Source of the DNA: Nonomuraea longispora
GTDB lineage: Bacteria; Actinomycetota; Actinomycetes; Streptosporangiales; Streptosporangiaceae
DNA length: 64,000 nucleotides
Direction of reading: 5' to 3'
NCBI RefSeq assembly: GCF_004348345.1
Contig: NZ_SMJZ01000009.1
Span: 17,982-81,981 of the forward strand
The translations under genes and the position numbers were made by a program. This document shows positions 24,309 through 33,543 of the stretch, in pieces. The number at the start of each line of letters is the position of its first letter. Position 1 is the stretch's first letter. The notes beneath the pieces were generated by a model that was not told the origin of the DNA, did no database searches, and was given only the letters and a program-made list of their open reading frames with translations.

Positions 24309-25743
24309 AACGTACGGCACGCGCGAGTTCCTCCGTTTCCCCGACACCTCGTTGACCTTCGACGCCGCGGACGCGCGGTCGGACCGCCTGGCCGCCGCCC
24401 TGACCGACCTGGGCGTGCGTCCGGGCGACCGGGTGGCCATCATGCTGGACAACGTGCCGGAATGGCCGCTGAGCTGGCTCGCGGTCCTGAAGGCCGGGGC
24501 GATCGCCGTCCCGGTGAACGTGCGCTACCAGGCGGCCGACCTCGCGCACGTGCTCGACGACTCGGGCGCGGTGCTGACGCTGACCACGGACGATCACGCC
24601 GTGATCAACCCGGGCCCGTGCCACGACCCCGGGAGGCTGATCCGGCAGGCGGGCGACCAGCCGGCCAAGGTGACCGTCAAAGCCGACGATGTCGCGAATT
24701 TTCAGTACACGTCGGGGACCACGGGCTTCCCCAAAGCCTGCATGCTCACCCACGACTACTGGCTCAGAACCGCCCAGATCGTCGCCGAACAGGCCCGCCT
24801 CCGCGACGACGACGTCATGATCATCGCGCAGGCGTACTCGTACATGGACCCCCAGTGGCTCACCGTGCTCTGCCTCACCGGCGGCATCCCGCTCGTCGTG
24901 CTCCCCCGCTTCTCCGCCTCCGGCTTCTGGAAGTCGGCCGGGGAACACGGCGCGACGCTCACGTACGTACTCGGCACCATGCCCCTGCTGCTGCACAAAC
25001 AGCCGCCGCACCCGCGCGAGCGCCACCACCGCATGCGGCTCGTGCTCTGCTCGGGCATCCCGCCCGAACTGCACCGGACGTTCGAGGCGCGGTGGGGCGC
25101 ACCGTGGCGCGAGTTGTACGGCTCCACGGAGAGCGGCCCCGACCTGGTGGCGCACATAGACGCGGACGACACGGTCGGCACCGGCGCCATGGGCGTCGCG
25201 CCGCCCGGCAAGGAGGTCAGGCTCGACGACAACGGCGAGATCCTGGTCAGGGGCGTGCCCATGATGCGGGGCTACTGGAACCACCCCGAGGCGACCGCCC
25301 AGGCTTTCAGGGACGGCTGGTACCACACCGGCGACCTGGGTTTCCGCGACGACCACGGCTACCTCCACCACGCCGGCCGGCTGAAGGACATGGTGCGCAG
25401 GGGCGGGGAGAACATCTCCTGCGCCGAGGTCGAACGTGTGCTCGCCCAGCACCCGGCCGTCCTCCAGGCGGCCCTCGTGCCCGTCCCCGACGACCTGTGG
25501 GGCGAGCTGCCCAAGGCGTTCCTCCAGCTCCGGCCCGGTCACGACCCCGACGCCCGCACCGCCATGGACGTGATCGAACACGCCCGTGACCGGCTGGCCC
25601 GCTTCAAGCTCCCGGCGTACGTGGAGTTCGTCGAGTCGTTCACGCTCACCCCGTCGGCCCGCATCGAGAAACGCCACCTGCTCCGCCCGGAACGCGACCA
25701 GCGCGCCGCCCCCGCCATCCCCGTCGGCAAGGAGAAATCATGA
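24268..25743 (+). CDS. AMP-forming acyl-CoA ligase (ANL superfamily)
   Basis: Adenylate-forming enzyme of 491 residues that activates a carboxylic acid with ATP and joins it to CoA. Core motifs are YTSGTTGFPKACMLTH, YGSTESG, GWYHTGDLG and the hinge KDMVRRGGENIS. In the C-terminal motif the usual PTGK lysine position reads PSAR, followed by IEKR, as in some carnitine/crotonobetaine-type ligases; the lysine may be supplied two residues on. Between TetR and an enoyl-CoA hydratase it fits catabolism of a short or branched acid. Stop overlaps the next start (ATGA). Confidence 0.9.
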   Translation: MYSTIPDLMRHAARTYGTREFLRFPDTSLTFDAADARSDRLAAALTDLGVRPGDRVAIMLDNVPEWPLSWLAVLKAGAIAVPVNVRYQAADLAHVLDDSGAVLTLTTDDHAVINPGPCHDPGRLIRQAGDQPAKVTVKADDVANFQYTSGTTGFPKACMLTHDYWLRTAQIVAEQARLRDDDVMIIAQAYSYMDPQWLTVLCLTGGIPLVVLPRFSASGFWKSAGEHGATLTYVLGTMPLLLHKQPPHPRERHHRMRLVLCSGIPPELHRTFEARWGAPWRELYGSTESGPDLVAHIDADDTVGTGAMGVAPPGKEVRLDDNGEILVRGVPMMRGYWNHPEATAQAFRDGWYHTGDLGFRDDHGYLHHAGRLKDMVRRGGENISCAEVERVLAQHPAVLQAALVPVPDDLWGELPKAFLQLRPGHDPDARTAMDVIEHARDRLARFKLPAYVEFVESFTLTPSARIEKRHLLRPERDQRAAPAIPVGKEKS

Positions 25744-26489
25744 TCGACGTGACCGAACGCGACGAGGTGGCTCTGATCACCCTCGCCCGCCCCGCCAAGC
25801 TGAACGCCCTCACCGCCGGCATGCGCAGGGACCTCGCGGCGGCCGTACGCGACCACGGCGACGGCAAGGGCGCCAGGGGCATCGTGGTCACCGGCACCGG
25901 CCGGGCCTTCTCCGCCGGAGAGGACATCCACCAGGCCGCCGGCCGTTCCCTGGTCGACGAGGTGGCCTCGTTCCACGACATGACCAGGGCCGTGCTGGAG
26001 ACGCGCGTACCGGTCGTGGCGGCGGTCAACGGCCTGGCCGTCGGCGGGGCCGCCGAGTGGACGCTGTGCTTCGACACCCGCATCGGCACCCCGTCGGCCG
26101 AGTATTTCCTGCCCGAGAACCACATCGGCCTGTCGGTCTCGAACGCCACCAGCTACCTGCTCCCCCGCCTCGTGGGCGCTCGGGCGCTGCGGCTGGTGCT
26201 CGGCTCGGCCCGCATGGGCGCGCAGGACGCCCTGGCCGCGGGCCTGCTGGACGAGATCGCCGACCCGGAGGCGCTGCTGGAAACGGCGATCGCCCGTGTG
26301 CGCCACTGGACCGCGCCGGGCACGGCCACCACCGTGCACCTCGGGCTGCTGAGGCCGTCGAGACACGAGGTCGAGCGGGCCTTCGAGGCGGAGACGGAGG
26401 CGGCCAGGCTCGTGGAGGAGTCGGGCATCGCCCAGGCGGGCATGGCGGCGTTCATCAACCGCAGCCGCGGCCGAGACGCCCCCGGATAG
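25740..26489 (+). CDS. Enoyl-CoA hydratase/isomerase family protein
   Basis: Crotonase-fold enzyme of 249 residues. Oxyanion-hole segments are GRAFSAGEDIH and AVNGLAVGGAAEWTL, and a glutamate lies in FLPENHIGLS at the place of one of the two catalytic glutamates. Hydratase, isomerase or thioesterase-like activities share this fold, so the reaction is not certain. It is coupled to the acyl-CoA ligase and would act on the CoA ester it makes. C-terminus ends in a basic tail. Confidence 0.88.
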   Translation: MIDVTERDEVALITLARPAKLNALTAGMRRDLAAAVRDHGDGKGARGIVVTGTGRAFSAGEDIHQAAGRSLVDEVASFHDMTRAVLETRVPVVAAVNGLAVGGAAEWTLCFDTRIGTPSAEYFLPENHIGLSVSNATSYLLPRLVGARALRLVLGSARMGAQDALAAGLLDEIADPEALLETAIARVRHWTAPGTATTVHLGLLRPSRHEVERAFEAETEAARLVEESGIAQAGMAAFINRSRGRDAPG

Positions 26490-26499
26490 GACAGAACAG

Positions 26500-27108
26500 C
26501 TAGACGACGATCGCCGCGACCACCAGGGCGACAGCGGCCACCAGCACGGCGATGGAGTCGTAGGACCAGGAGATCCGGGCCGGCGCCGCCTGCTCGTCGC
26601 GGCGCCTGGCCGCCTCGGCGCGCTCGCGGATCTGGTCGCCCACCCAGTCGGCGTGGGTCTTGCCCGCGAACGCCTCGACCGCCGCCTGCTCCGACCTGGA
26701 GAGCGTCGGCTCGGTGTTGAACCGCCCGCGCTGCTGCCTGGGCGCCCCGCGCCGCTGCGCCTTGGCCCGCTCTCTGGCGCTGCTCATGGGTGTCCACAAC
26801 CGCAGCACCCGCTCGTCGCCGTGGTGCACGTTGATGGAGTGGGAGACCGTGACGTCGTCGATCGAGGCCCACGGCAGGACCGTCGTGCGGAACGGGTTGC
26901 GCCCCACCAGCCCCTCTTCGGTGAACACGGTGGCGGGCCGCAGCGCGACCGAGTAGACCAGCGCCGTCAGCACCGCGAGCACGGCCAGCGCCACCAGCGA
27001 CGCCTTGCCGGTGTAGTGGGCGATGAGGTCCCACACGTTGAACGCGACGAAGGCCAGCCACACCCACGCCAGCGCGAACGCGGTCTTGGAACGGTAGGAC
27101 TCTTTCAC
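26500..27108 (-). CDS. PH-like domain membrane protein
   Basis: Protein of about 202 residues. Two helices near the N-terminus ([20 protein letters not shown] and [19 protein letters not shown]) are followed by a bacterial PH-like domain ([33 protein letters not shown]), a charged stretch and a last hydrophobic helix at the C-terminus. The family has no assigned reaction. The GTG overlaps the stop of adenosine deaminase (GTGA), so the two are co-expressed. Confidence 0.8.
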   Translation of the reverse strand: MKESYRSKTAFALAWVWLAFVAFNVWDLIAHYTGKASLVALAVLAVLTALVYSVALRPATVFTEEGLVGRNPFRTTVLPWASIDDVTVSHSINVHHGDERVLRLWTPMSSARERAKAQRRGAPRQQRGRFNTEPTLSRSEQAAVEAFAGKTHADWVGDQIRERAEAARRRDEQAAPARISWSYDSIAVLVAAVALVVAAIVV

Positions 27109-28178
27109 GACTGCCACTTGATCTGTGCGAACCCGGGTTTGATGACGCCGTTGATCAGTGCCAGGCGCTCGTCGAACGGGATGAACGCCGACTTCATCGC
27201 GTTGACCGTGAACCACTGCAGGTCGTCCCAGCCGTAGCCGAACGTCTCGACCAGCTTGTGGAACTCCTGCGACACGCTCGTCGAGCTCATCAGCCGGTTG
27301 TCGGTGTTGACCGTGACCCGGAAGTGCAGCCGCCGCAGCAGCCCGATGGGGTGCTCGGCGATCGACGCGGCGGCGCCGGTCTGCAGGTTGGAGGTCGGGC
27401 ACATCTCCAGCGGGATGCGCTTGTCGCGTACGTAGGCAGCCAGCCGCCCGAGCTTGGCGCTCTGGTCGCCGGCCACGGTGATGTCGTCGATGATGCGTAC
27501 GCCGTGGCCGAGCCGGTCGGCGCCGCACCACTGGATGGCCTGCCAGATCGAGGGCAGCCCGAACGCCTCGCCCGCGTGGATGGTGAAGTGGGCGTTCTCC
27601 CGCTGCAGGTATTCGAACGCGTCGAGGTGCCGCGTGGGCGGGTAGCCGGCCTCGGCGCCCGCGATGTCGAAGCCCACGACGCCCACGTCGCGGTAGCGCA
27701 CGGCCAGCTCGGCGATCTCCATGGAGCGCGCCTGGTGCCGCATGGCCGTCAGCAGCGTGCCGACGCGGATGTCACGCCCTTCTGAGCCCTGCCTGAACCC
27801 GTCGAGCACCGCCTCCACCACCTGGTCGAGGCTCAGCCCTCTGGAGGTGTGCTGCTCGGGCGCGAAACGCACTTCGGCGTAGACCACCCCGTCGGCGTCC
27901 AGATCCTGGGCGCACTCGGAGGCTACCCGCGTGAGCGACTCGCGCGTCTGCATGACCCCGACCGTGTGGTCGAACGTCTCGAGGTAGCGCTCCAGCGAGC
28001 CAGAGTCGGACGCCTCCTCGAACCACTGACGCAGGTTGTCGGGATCGGTGGTGGGCAGCCGGCCGTAGTCGGTCTCCCGGGCCAGCTCGACGATCGTCTC
28101 GGCGCGGAGCCCGCCGTCGAGGTGATCGTGCAGCAACACCTTGGGAGCCCGCCGGATCTGGTCAAGCGTGGGACTCAT
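27105..28178 (-). CDS. add: Adenosine deaminase
   Basis: Zinc enzyme of 357 residues converting adenosine to inosine. Metal ligands appear as [10 protein letters not shown] (HxH), [10 protein letters not shown] (His plus catalytic Glu), LGHGVRI and the C-terminal Asp of VNTDNRL. Length and order agree with bacterial Add. The ATG at 28178 gives the usual N-terminus although its ribosome binding site is weak; a GTG sits one codon upstream. Inosine would be split by the purine nucleoside phosphorylase at 16090. The following PH-domain gene is translationally coupled. Confidence 0.94.
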   Translation of the reverse strand: MSPTLDQIRRAPKVLLHDHLDGGLRAETIVELARETDYGRLPTTDPDNLRQWFEEASDSGSLERYLETFDHTVGVMQTRESLTRVASECAQDLDADGVVYAEVRFAPEQHTSRGLSLDQVVEAVLDGFRQGSEGRDIRVGTLLTAMRHQARSMEIAELAVRYRDVGVVGFDIAGAEAGYPPTRHLDAFEYLQRENAHFTIHAGEAFGLPSIWQAIQWCGADRLGHGVRIIDDITVAGDQSAKLGRLAAYVRDKRIPLEMCPTSNLQTGAAASIAEHPIGLLRRLHFRVTVNTDNRLMSSTSVSQEFHKLVETFGYGWDDLQWFTVNAMKSAFIPFDERLALINGVIKPGFAQIKWQS

Positions 28179-28270
28179 CACGCCATGATACGAGCACTGC
28201 CCGGTTTTCGGGTTACGGCTCAGTCGCGGCCGGCCGTTTCCGGGCTGAACGCGGGCAGGCACAATCTCTG

Positions 28271-28873
28271 TCAGTGGGCCACGTCGACCACCAGCCGGCT
28301 GGGCGCTTCCAACTCCTGGATCTGGAACGCGGCCCGCCGGTCCAGCACCAGGCCGATGCCGACGCGGGCCTCGAAGTCGCCGGTCCTGACGACGTCGGTG
28401 AGGTTGCGCAGGCCGGCGTGGTAGATCGGGCCGCCCTCCCACGTGGGCGTGCCGTCCTCGTCGTGGGCGTTGCTGGGGAAGAGCGTGACGAGAAGGTACG
28501 CGCCGCCGCGGATCTCGATCGGCCGGCCGGAGCCGTCCTCCACGAACTCGTCCACCCATCGCACGTTGTAGCCGGGGATCTCGCCGTCGAGGTCGATGAC
28601 GACGCGGTCGTACGTCCTGTGCCTGGCGTACCGTACGCCCGTCACGACGGCGGGTTCGATGCCGTCGCGCCGGACGTCCACCTCGGAGGTGCTCGTGGGG
28701 GCGTTGGGGCCGGGTGTGTCGCGGGCCGTGGCGGACGACCTGGTGGGGCCGGGTGATCCGGGCAGGGCGGTCTGCTGGGCCGGACCACAGGCGGTGAGAG
28801 CGGTGAGACAGGCCAGCGAGGCGAGGGCGCGCGAGCGCGGCGACCGGCGGCCGGGCGGGGATGGCGAGCGCAT
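28271..28873 (-). CDS. AMIN-like domain lipoprotein
   Basis: Exported lipoprotein of 200 residues. A basic N-terminus and hydrophobic core lead to lipobox LTAC, then a Ser/Thr/Pro/Gly linker, then a beta-rich domain with [29 protein letters not shown] and [10 protein letters not shown], which matches the AMIN-like domain of actinobacterial lipoproteins. AMIN domains help bind cell wall or secretion partners; no enzyme activity is implied. Separate transcription unit upstream of adenosine deaminase. Confidence 0.82.
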   Translation of the reverse strand: MRSPSPPGRRSPRSRALASLACLTALTACGPAQQTALPGSPGPTRSSATARDTPGPNAPTSTSEVDVRRDGIEPAVVTGVRYARHRTYDRVVIDLDGEIPGYNVRWVDEFVEDGSGRPIEIRGGAYLLVTLFPSNAHDEDGTPTWEGGPIYHAGLRNLTDVVRTGDFEARVGIGLVLDRRAAFQIQELEAPSRLVVDVAH

Positions 28874-29033
28874 GCCCGGTAGATGCCCCGCCCCGTGTCG
28901 CCGCAAGCGGTGTTTCCGCAGATCGCGCGGCTGTTTCCGGCCGGCAACCGGGCGAACCGCGCAAAGGCGCTCGCATCGCGGCACGGTTCACCACTCGGGC
29001 CGTCCGGTTCACCTTCCGTACCGAAACATATGC

Positions 29034-29061
29034 AAATGCATTTACCGAGGTGGTAACCTCC
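29034..29061. promoter_or_regulatory. Likely operator/promoter of the MarR gene
   Basis: AAATGCATTT, a 10-bp palindrome at 29034-29043, lies about 24 bp upstream of the MarR ATG, and GAGGT-GGTA-ACCTC follows at 29047-29060. Both are symmetric and placed where a MarR dimer would repress its own promoter. No other clear elements are visible. Confidence 0.5.
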
Positions 29062-29066
29062 GCGAC

Positions 29067-29468
29067 ATGGACGAGCGATTCGTGGTCGACACCTGGCATT
29101 ACGTCCTGGCCAGGCACGCCAAGGCCATGTGCGCCCTGGAACGCGAGCTGGGCGACCGGCACGGTCTGGGGCCCAGCGAGTTCGAGGTGCTCGACCGCAT
29201 CGTCCACCACGACAGGAAGCTGCGCATCCAGGAGCTCTGCGACGAGGTGCACCTGAGCCAGAGCGCCCTGTCACGGGTGGTGGCGCGGCTGGAGAAGGCC
29301 GAGCTGGTCTCGCGCGGCGTGTGCGACGCCGACCGGCGTGGCGTCTACGTGTCCATCACCGACGCGGGCCGCACCCGGCACACCGAGGCCCTGCCCACGC
29401 ATCGCGCCGTCCTGCTCCAGATCTTCGCTGACGCTCCCGCCCCGGGCGGCACCGTCAGCCGGCGGTGA
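29067..29468 (+). CDS. MarR family regulator
   Basis: Winged-helix regulator of 133 residues. The recognition region is [20 protein letters not shown] and the wing [16 protein letters not shown]; the first and last helices form the dimer interface. Short for the family but complete. It is convergent with thymidine phosphorylase, overlapping its end by 14 bp, and is divergent from the AMIN lipoprotein about 190 bp away. Palindromes before its start suggest autorepression. Ligand unknown. Confidence 0.88.
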   Translation: MDERFVVDTWHYVLARHAKAMCALERELGDRHGLGPSEFEVLDRIVHHDRKLRIQELCDEVHLSQSALSRVVARLEKAELVSRGVCDADRRGVYVSITDAGRTRHTEALPTHRAVLLQIFADAPAPGGTVSRR

Positions 29469-30732
29469 CGCGCTCGATGACCAGCGGGAGCCGTTCGGCG
29501 TCGGCGGGGGCCACCGCGTAGCCGCCTTCCAGCGCCTCCAGCGCCCGCTCGAAGCGGTCCGCCTCGTCCGCGTGGAGCGTCAGCAGCGGCTGTCCCTCGC
29601 GCACCGTGTCACCCGGCTTGGCGTGCAGCGTGACGCCCGCGCCCGCCGACACAGGGTCCTCCTTGCGCGCCCGCCCGGCGCCGAGCCGCCAGGCGGCCAG
29701 CCCGACCGCGTACGCGTCGAGCCGGGTGAGAACGCCCGACGCGGGCGCCTGCACGGTGGCGGTCTCGGCCGCCCTCGGCAACAGGGCGTCGGGATCACCG
29801 CCCTGGGCGGCGATCATGCGGCGCCAGGCGTCCATCGCCGAGCCGTCGGCCAGCGCCCTCGCCGGGTCCTTGCCGGACACCCCGGCGGCGGCCAGCATCT
29901 CCCGAGCCAGGCGTACGGTCAGCTCGACCACGTCGGCGGGACCGCCTCCGGCCAGGACCTCGACGGCCTCCTCGACCTCCAGGGCGTTGCCCACGGCCAG
30001 CCCGAGCGGCCGGTCCATCGCCGTCAGCAGCGCGACCGTGCGCACGCCCGCGTCCGTGCCGAGCGCGACCATGGTCTCGGCCAGTTCCCTCGCCGTCTCG
30101 GTGGTCTTCATGAACGCCCCCGAGCCGACCTTCACGTCGAGGACGAGCGAGCCGGTGCCCTCGGCGATCTTCTTCGACATGATCGAGGAGGCGATCAGCG
30201 GGATGGACTCCACGGTGCCGGTGACGTCGCGCAGGGCGTACAACTTCTTGTCGGCGGGCGCGAGTCCTGAGCCGGCGGCGCAGACGACCGCCCCGGCCTC
30301 GCGCAGGACGTGCAGCATCTCGTCGTTGGAGAGCGAGGCCCGCCAGCCGGGGATCGACTCCAGCTTGTCGAGCGTGCCGCCGGTGTGTCCGAGGCCGCGG
30401 CCCGACAGTTGCGGCACGTACGCGCCGCACGCCGCCACGAGCGGCGCCAGCGGCAGGGTGATCTTGTCGCCGACGCCGCCGGTCGAGTGTTTGTCGGCGG
30501 TGGGGCGGTCGAGGGCGGACCAGTCCATACGCTCGCCCGAACGGATCATGGCCTGGGTCCAGACGGCGATCTCGCGCCGGTCCATCCCGTTCAGCAGGAT
30601 CGCCATGGCCAGCGCGGACATCTGCTCGTCGGCCACGCCGCCGTTCGTGTAGGCGTCGATCACCCAGTCGATCTGGGCGGCGGTCAGCTCGCCGCCGTCG
30701 CGCTTGGCGCGGATGACCTCGATGGCGTCCAT
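29455..30732 (-). CDS. deoA: Thymidine phosphorylase
   Basis: Pyrimidine nucleoside phosphorylase of 425 residues. The glycosyltransferase-family signature appears as SGRGLGHTGGTLDKLE, with KHSTGGVGDK and SSIMSKKIAEG as phosphate/base contacts and a C-terminal barrel-sandwich domain (AKPGDTVREGQPLL). It splits thymidine or deoxyuridine to base plus deoxyribose 1-phosphate. The ATG overlaps the cytidine deaminase stop (TGATG), so the two act in sequence on imported cytidine and deoxycytidine. Last gene of the nucleoside importer operon. Confidence 0.95.
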   Translation of the reverse strand: MDAIEVIRAKRDGGELTAAQIDWVIDAYTNGGVADEQMSALAMAILLNGMDRREIAVWTQAMIRSGERMDWSALDRPTADKHSTGGVGDKITLPLAPLVAACGAYVPQLSGRGLGHTGGTLDKLESIPGWRASLSNDEMLHVLREAGAVVCAAGSGLAPADKKLYALRDVTGTVESIPLIASSIMSKKIAEGTGSLVLDVKVGSGAFMKTTETARELAETMVALGTDAGVRTVALLTAMDRPLGLAVGNALEVEEAVEVLAGGGPADVVELTVRLAREMLAAAGVSGKDPARALADGSAMDAWRRMIAAQGGDPDALLPRAAETATVQAPASGVLTRLDAYAVGLAAWRLGAGRARKEDPVSAGAGVTLHAKPGDTVREGQPLLTLHADEADRFERALEALEGGYAVAPADAERLPLVIERVTAG

Positions 30733-31127
30733 CACGAGCTCCGGCTGAGGTCCTGCGGGCCGAACGCGTACGGCAGGATCTCGCCCATCGGCTTCGGCCC
30801 GTCGACGGTCTCGACCAGCAGGTCGTCACCGCCGAACTCGTAGAGGAGCTGGCGGCAGCGCCCGCACGGCATCAGCAGCTCGCCGTGGCCGTCGACGCAG
30901 GTGAAGGCCACCAGCCGGCCGCCGCCCGATTGGTGCAGCGCCGACACCAGGCCGCACTCGGCGCACAGGCCGACGCCGTAGGAGGCGTTCTCGACGTTGC
31001 AGCCGGTGACCACCCTGCCGTCGTCAACCAGCGCCGCCGCCCCCACGGGGAACTTGGAGTAAGGCGCGTACGCGTTGCGCATGGCCTCGGCGGCCCTGGC
31101 CCGCAGGCTCTCCCAGTCGATGCTCAA
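30732..31127 (-). CDS. cdd: Cytidine deaminase
   Basis: Zinc enzyme of 131 residues turning (deoxy)cytidine into (deoxy)uridine. Zinc ligands and catalytic Glu are in GLCAECG (Cys, Glu) and MPCGRC (two Cys); CNVENASYG contacts the nucleoside. This three-cysteine form is the tetrameric Gram-positive type. The start is a TTG overlapping the permease stop (TTGA), which gives the standard N-terminus SIDWESLRARA; no ATG or GTG fits. Expression is therefore coupled to the importer. Confidence 0.94.
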   Translation of the reverse strand: MSIDWESLRARAAEAMRNAYAPYSKFPVGAAALVDDGRVVTGCNVENASYGVGLCAECGLVSALHQSGGGRLVAFTCVDGHGELLMPCGRCRQLLYEFGGDDLLVETVDGPKPMGEILPYAFGPQDLSRSS

Positions 31128-32401
31128 TGTTGTTCCCCCCTGCGGTAGCGCACGCCGTCGGCCTTGGGCATGCGCAGCCGCTGCGAGGCGACCAGCAGCA
31201 CGATCAGCGTGAGCACGTGCGGCGTGATGAAGACGAACTCGTTCGGCAGCTGGTCGACGGTCAGCCAGAGCCAGAACAGCACGACCATACCCGCGGCGGC
31301 GGCGGCCATCGTGGTGTACTGCCTGGCGCCTCTTGTCACCATCTCGGCCGGTTCGCCCGAGGCCAGCAGGCGGCGGACCCGCTGCCCGAGGTAGATGAGC
31401 AGCAGCACGGCGCCGAACAGGAAGAACGAGGTGACCGCACCGGAGCTGCGCAGTTGCAGGCCGTTGGCGTAGCCGAACAGCCCGGCGCCGGTCGCGAGCC
31501 CGCCGGGACGCCAGTTGCCGAAGATCATGGCGGCCAGGCCGATGAAGCCGCGGCCCGCCGTCTGGCCCTCGACGTATTTCGTGGAGACGAAGACGAGGAA
31601 CACGCCGCCGAGCCCGGCGAACGCGCCGGAGATGACGACGGCGACGTACTTGATCAGATAGACGTTCACACCGAGCGACTCGGCCGCCCACGGGTTCTCG
31701 CCCGCCGAGCGCAGCCGCAGGCCGAAGGCCGTGCGCCAAAGAATGAAGAACGTCAGCGGCAGCAGGAGGACGGCGAGGACCACCAGCACGTTGACGTTGT
31801 GGGTGAGCCCGCGCAGGAGGCCCGCGAGGTCCGACAGCAGGAACCAGTGGGTGCTCTCCAGCCGTCCGAGCAGGTCGGGTCCGTCCGACAGCAGTGGCAG
31901 GCTGACCTCCGGCGGCAAGGTGACCGCGGGCGACGTGGTGATGCCCGCCCCCATCTCCGCCGCCTGGGTCCCCTCCTTGTAGAGCACCTCCGACAGGAAG
32001 CGGGTGACGCCGGGGCCGAGCAGGTTGATCGCGACGCCGCTGATGATGTGGTCGACGCCGAACGTCACGGTGGCGATCGCGTGCAGCAGGCCGCCGAGCG
32101 CGCCGCCGAGCAAGCCCGCGACCAGCGCCGCGACGGCGCCCCACTGGTACCCGGCCCAGCCGGCGAACCAGGTGCCGAGCACCATCATGCCTTCGAGGCC
32201 GATGTTGACCACACCGGCCCGCTCGGCCCACAACCCGCCCAGCCCGGCCAACCCGATCGGCACGGCGAGCAGCAGCGCGGACGCGAACGTGCCGGACGAG
32301 GTGATGTCGGCGTAGCCCGTGACGACACGTACCAGCGACAGCAGCAGGAGGAGCACGGCGACGCCGACGAGCGCCACATGGTATTTCCCGACCCTGGTCA
32401 T
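31124..32401 (-). CDS. Nucleoside ABC transporter permease (YufQ/NupQ-like)
   Basis: Inner-membrane permease of 425 residues of the BPD_transp_2 family with about ten hydrophobic segments. AERAGVVNIGLEGMMVLG is the family's characteristic motif, and FGLRLRSAGENPWAAESLGV is the cytoplasmic loop contacting the ATPase. This fold pairs with BMP-type lipoproteins to import nucleosides. Coupled on both sides by four-base overlaps. Confidence 0.93.
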   Translation of the reverse strand: MTRVGKYHVALVGVAVLLLLLSLVRVVTGYADITSSGTFASALLLAVPIGLAGLGGLWAERAGVVNIGLEGMMVLGTWFAGWAGYQWGAVAALVAGLLGGALGGLLHAIATVTFGVDHIISGVAINLLGPGVTRFLSEVLYKEGTQAAEMGAGITTSPAVTLPPEVSLPLLSDGPDLLGRLESTHWFLLSDLAGLLRGLTHNVNVLVVLAVLLLPLTFFILWRTAFGLRLRSAGENPWAAESLGVNVYLIKYVAVVISGAFAGLGGVFLVFVSTKYVEGQTAGRGFIGLAAMIFGNWRPGGLATGAGLFGYANGLQLRSSGAVTSFFLFGAVLLLIYLGQRVRRLLASGEPAEMVTRGARQYTTMAAAAAGMVVLFWLWLTVDQLPNEFVFITPHVLTLIVLLVASQRLRMPKADGVRYRRGEQH

Positions 32402-33543
32402 GCTCCCACCTCAACCGGAGAGTTCCCGCCGAGTTGCCGGGCGGCCCGGCGTTCTTCGAGTCTGAGCGCGAGGCGGTTGGTCACCTCGTTGGCCACCACG
32501 ACCAGCAGCACGATCACGCCCTGCATGATCGTGATGACGGACGGCGGCACATCCGCGATCTGCAGCGCACCCTGCGCCCGGTCGAGGAACGCGAACAGCA
32601 GCGCCGCGATCGCGATGCCCAGCGGCTTGTTCCTGCCGAGCAGCGCCACCGCGATGCCGAGGAAGCCGAGCCCGGCGGTGAAGTTGGAGTTGAAGGCGCC
32701 ACGGTCGCCGAGGATCTCGGGCAGGCCGATGAGCCCGGCGATCGCGCCGGACATCACCATCGTCGCGATCACCATCGTCTTGGGGTTGACGCCGGAGGCG
32801 AGCGCCGCCGGGCCGTTGAGCCCGCTGGCCTTGACCTCGAAGCCGAACCGGGTGCGTTCGAGCACCACCCAGACCACCAGGCCGAGCACGACCGCCACGA
32901 GCAGGAACCCCCACACGCCGCCGCCGCGGGTGGGCGCGAGCATGCCGAACCAGTCGAAGACGAAGTTGAGGTCGGGGAACATGGCCGACTCGGGCAGGTC
33001 CGGCGTGGTCGTGGTGAGCTCGCCCGCGGCTCGCTGCCCGGCGAACGGGCCGCGCACGAGGTAGGAGGTCAGGCTGATCGCGATGTAGTTCAGCATGATC
33101 GTGGCGATGACCTCGTTCACGCCCCTGGTCACCTTCATCACCGCGGGGATGAGCGCGTAGAGGCCGCCGACGGCCGCGGCGACCAGGATGATCACCGCGA
33201 TCTGGATCGGCTTGGGCGCCGTGAACGTCGAGCCCACGTAGGCCGCGCAGATGGCCGCCAGACGATACTGGCCTTCCACGCCGATGTTGAAGAGGTTCAT
33301 GCGGAAGCCCACCGCCACCGCCAGACCGGCGATGAACAGCGGCACCGCGCGGTTGAGGAAGGCCGCGATGCCGTTCGACTGCGAGCGGGCGCTCGCACCG
33401 AAGTCGAAGAAGGCGGCGAACGCGGTGAGCGGGTCGGCTCCCGCGGCGACGATGGCGACACTGCAGATCGCGATCGCGAGGATGATGGCGATGACGGCGC
33501 CGGCGACGGTGAACAGCGCCCGGTTGAGCCCGGCGGGCATCAC
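32398..33543 (-). CDS. Nucleoside ABC transporter permease (YufP/NupP-like)
   Basis: Second permease of the importer, 381 residues, BPD_transp_2 family. FNIGVEGQYRLAA is the equivalent of the partner's NIGLEG motif, and FGFEVKASGLNGPAALASGV the ATPase contact loop. About eight to ten membrane segments, ending in a charged C-terminus (LRLEERRAARQ). It sits between the ATPase and the other permease with four-base overlaps, consistent with strict stoichiometry. Confidence 0.93.
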   Translation of the reverse strand: MMPAGLNRALFTVAGAVIAIILAIAICSVAIVAAGADPLTAFAAFFDFGASARSQSNGIAAFLNRAVPLFIAGLAVAVGFRMNLFNIGVEGQYRLAAICAAYVGSTFTAPKPIQIAVIILVAAAVGGLYALIPAVMKVTRGVNEVIATIMLNYIAISLTSYLVRGPFAGQRAAGELTTTTPDLPESAMFPDLNFVFDWFGMLAPTRGGGVWGFLLVAVVLGLVVWVVLERTRFGFEVKASGLNGPAALASGVNPKTMVIATMVMSGAIAGLIGLPEILGDRGAFNSNFTAGLGFLGIAVALLGRNKPLGIAIAALLFAFLDRAQGALQIADVPPSVITIMQGVIVLLVVVANEVTNRLALRLEERRAARQLGGNSPVEVGA

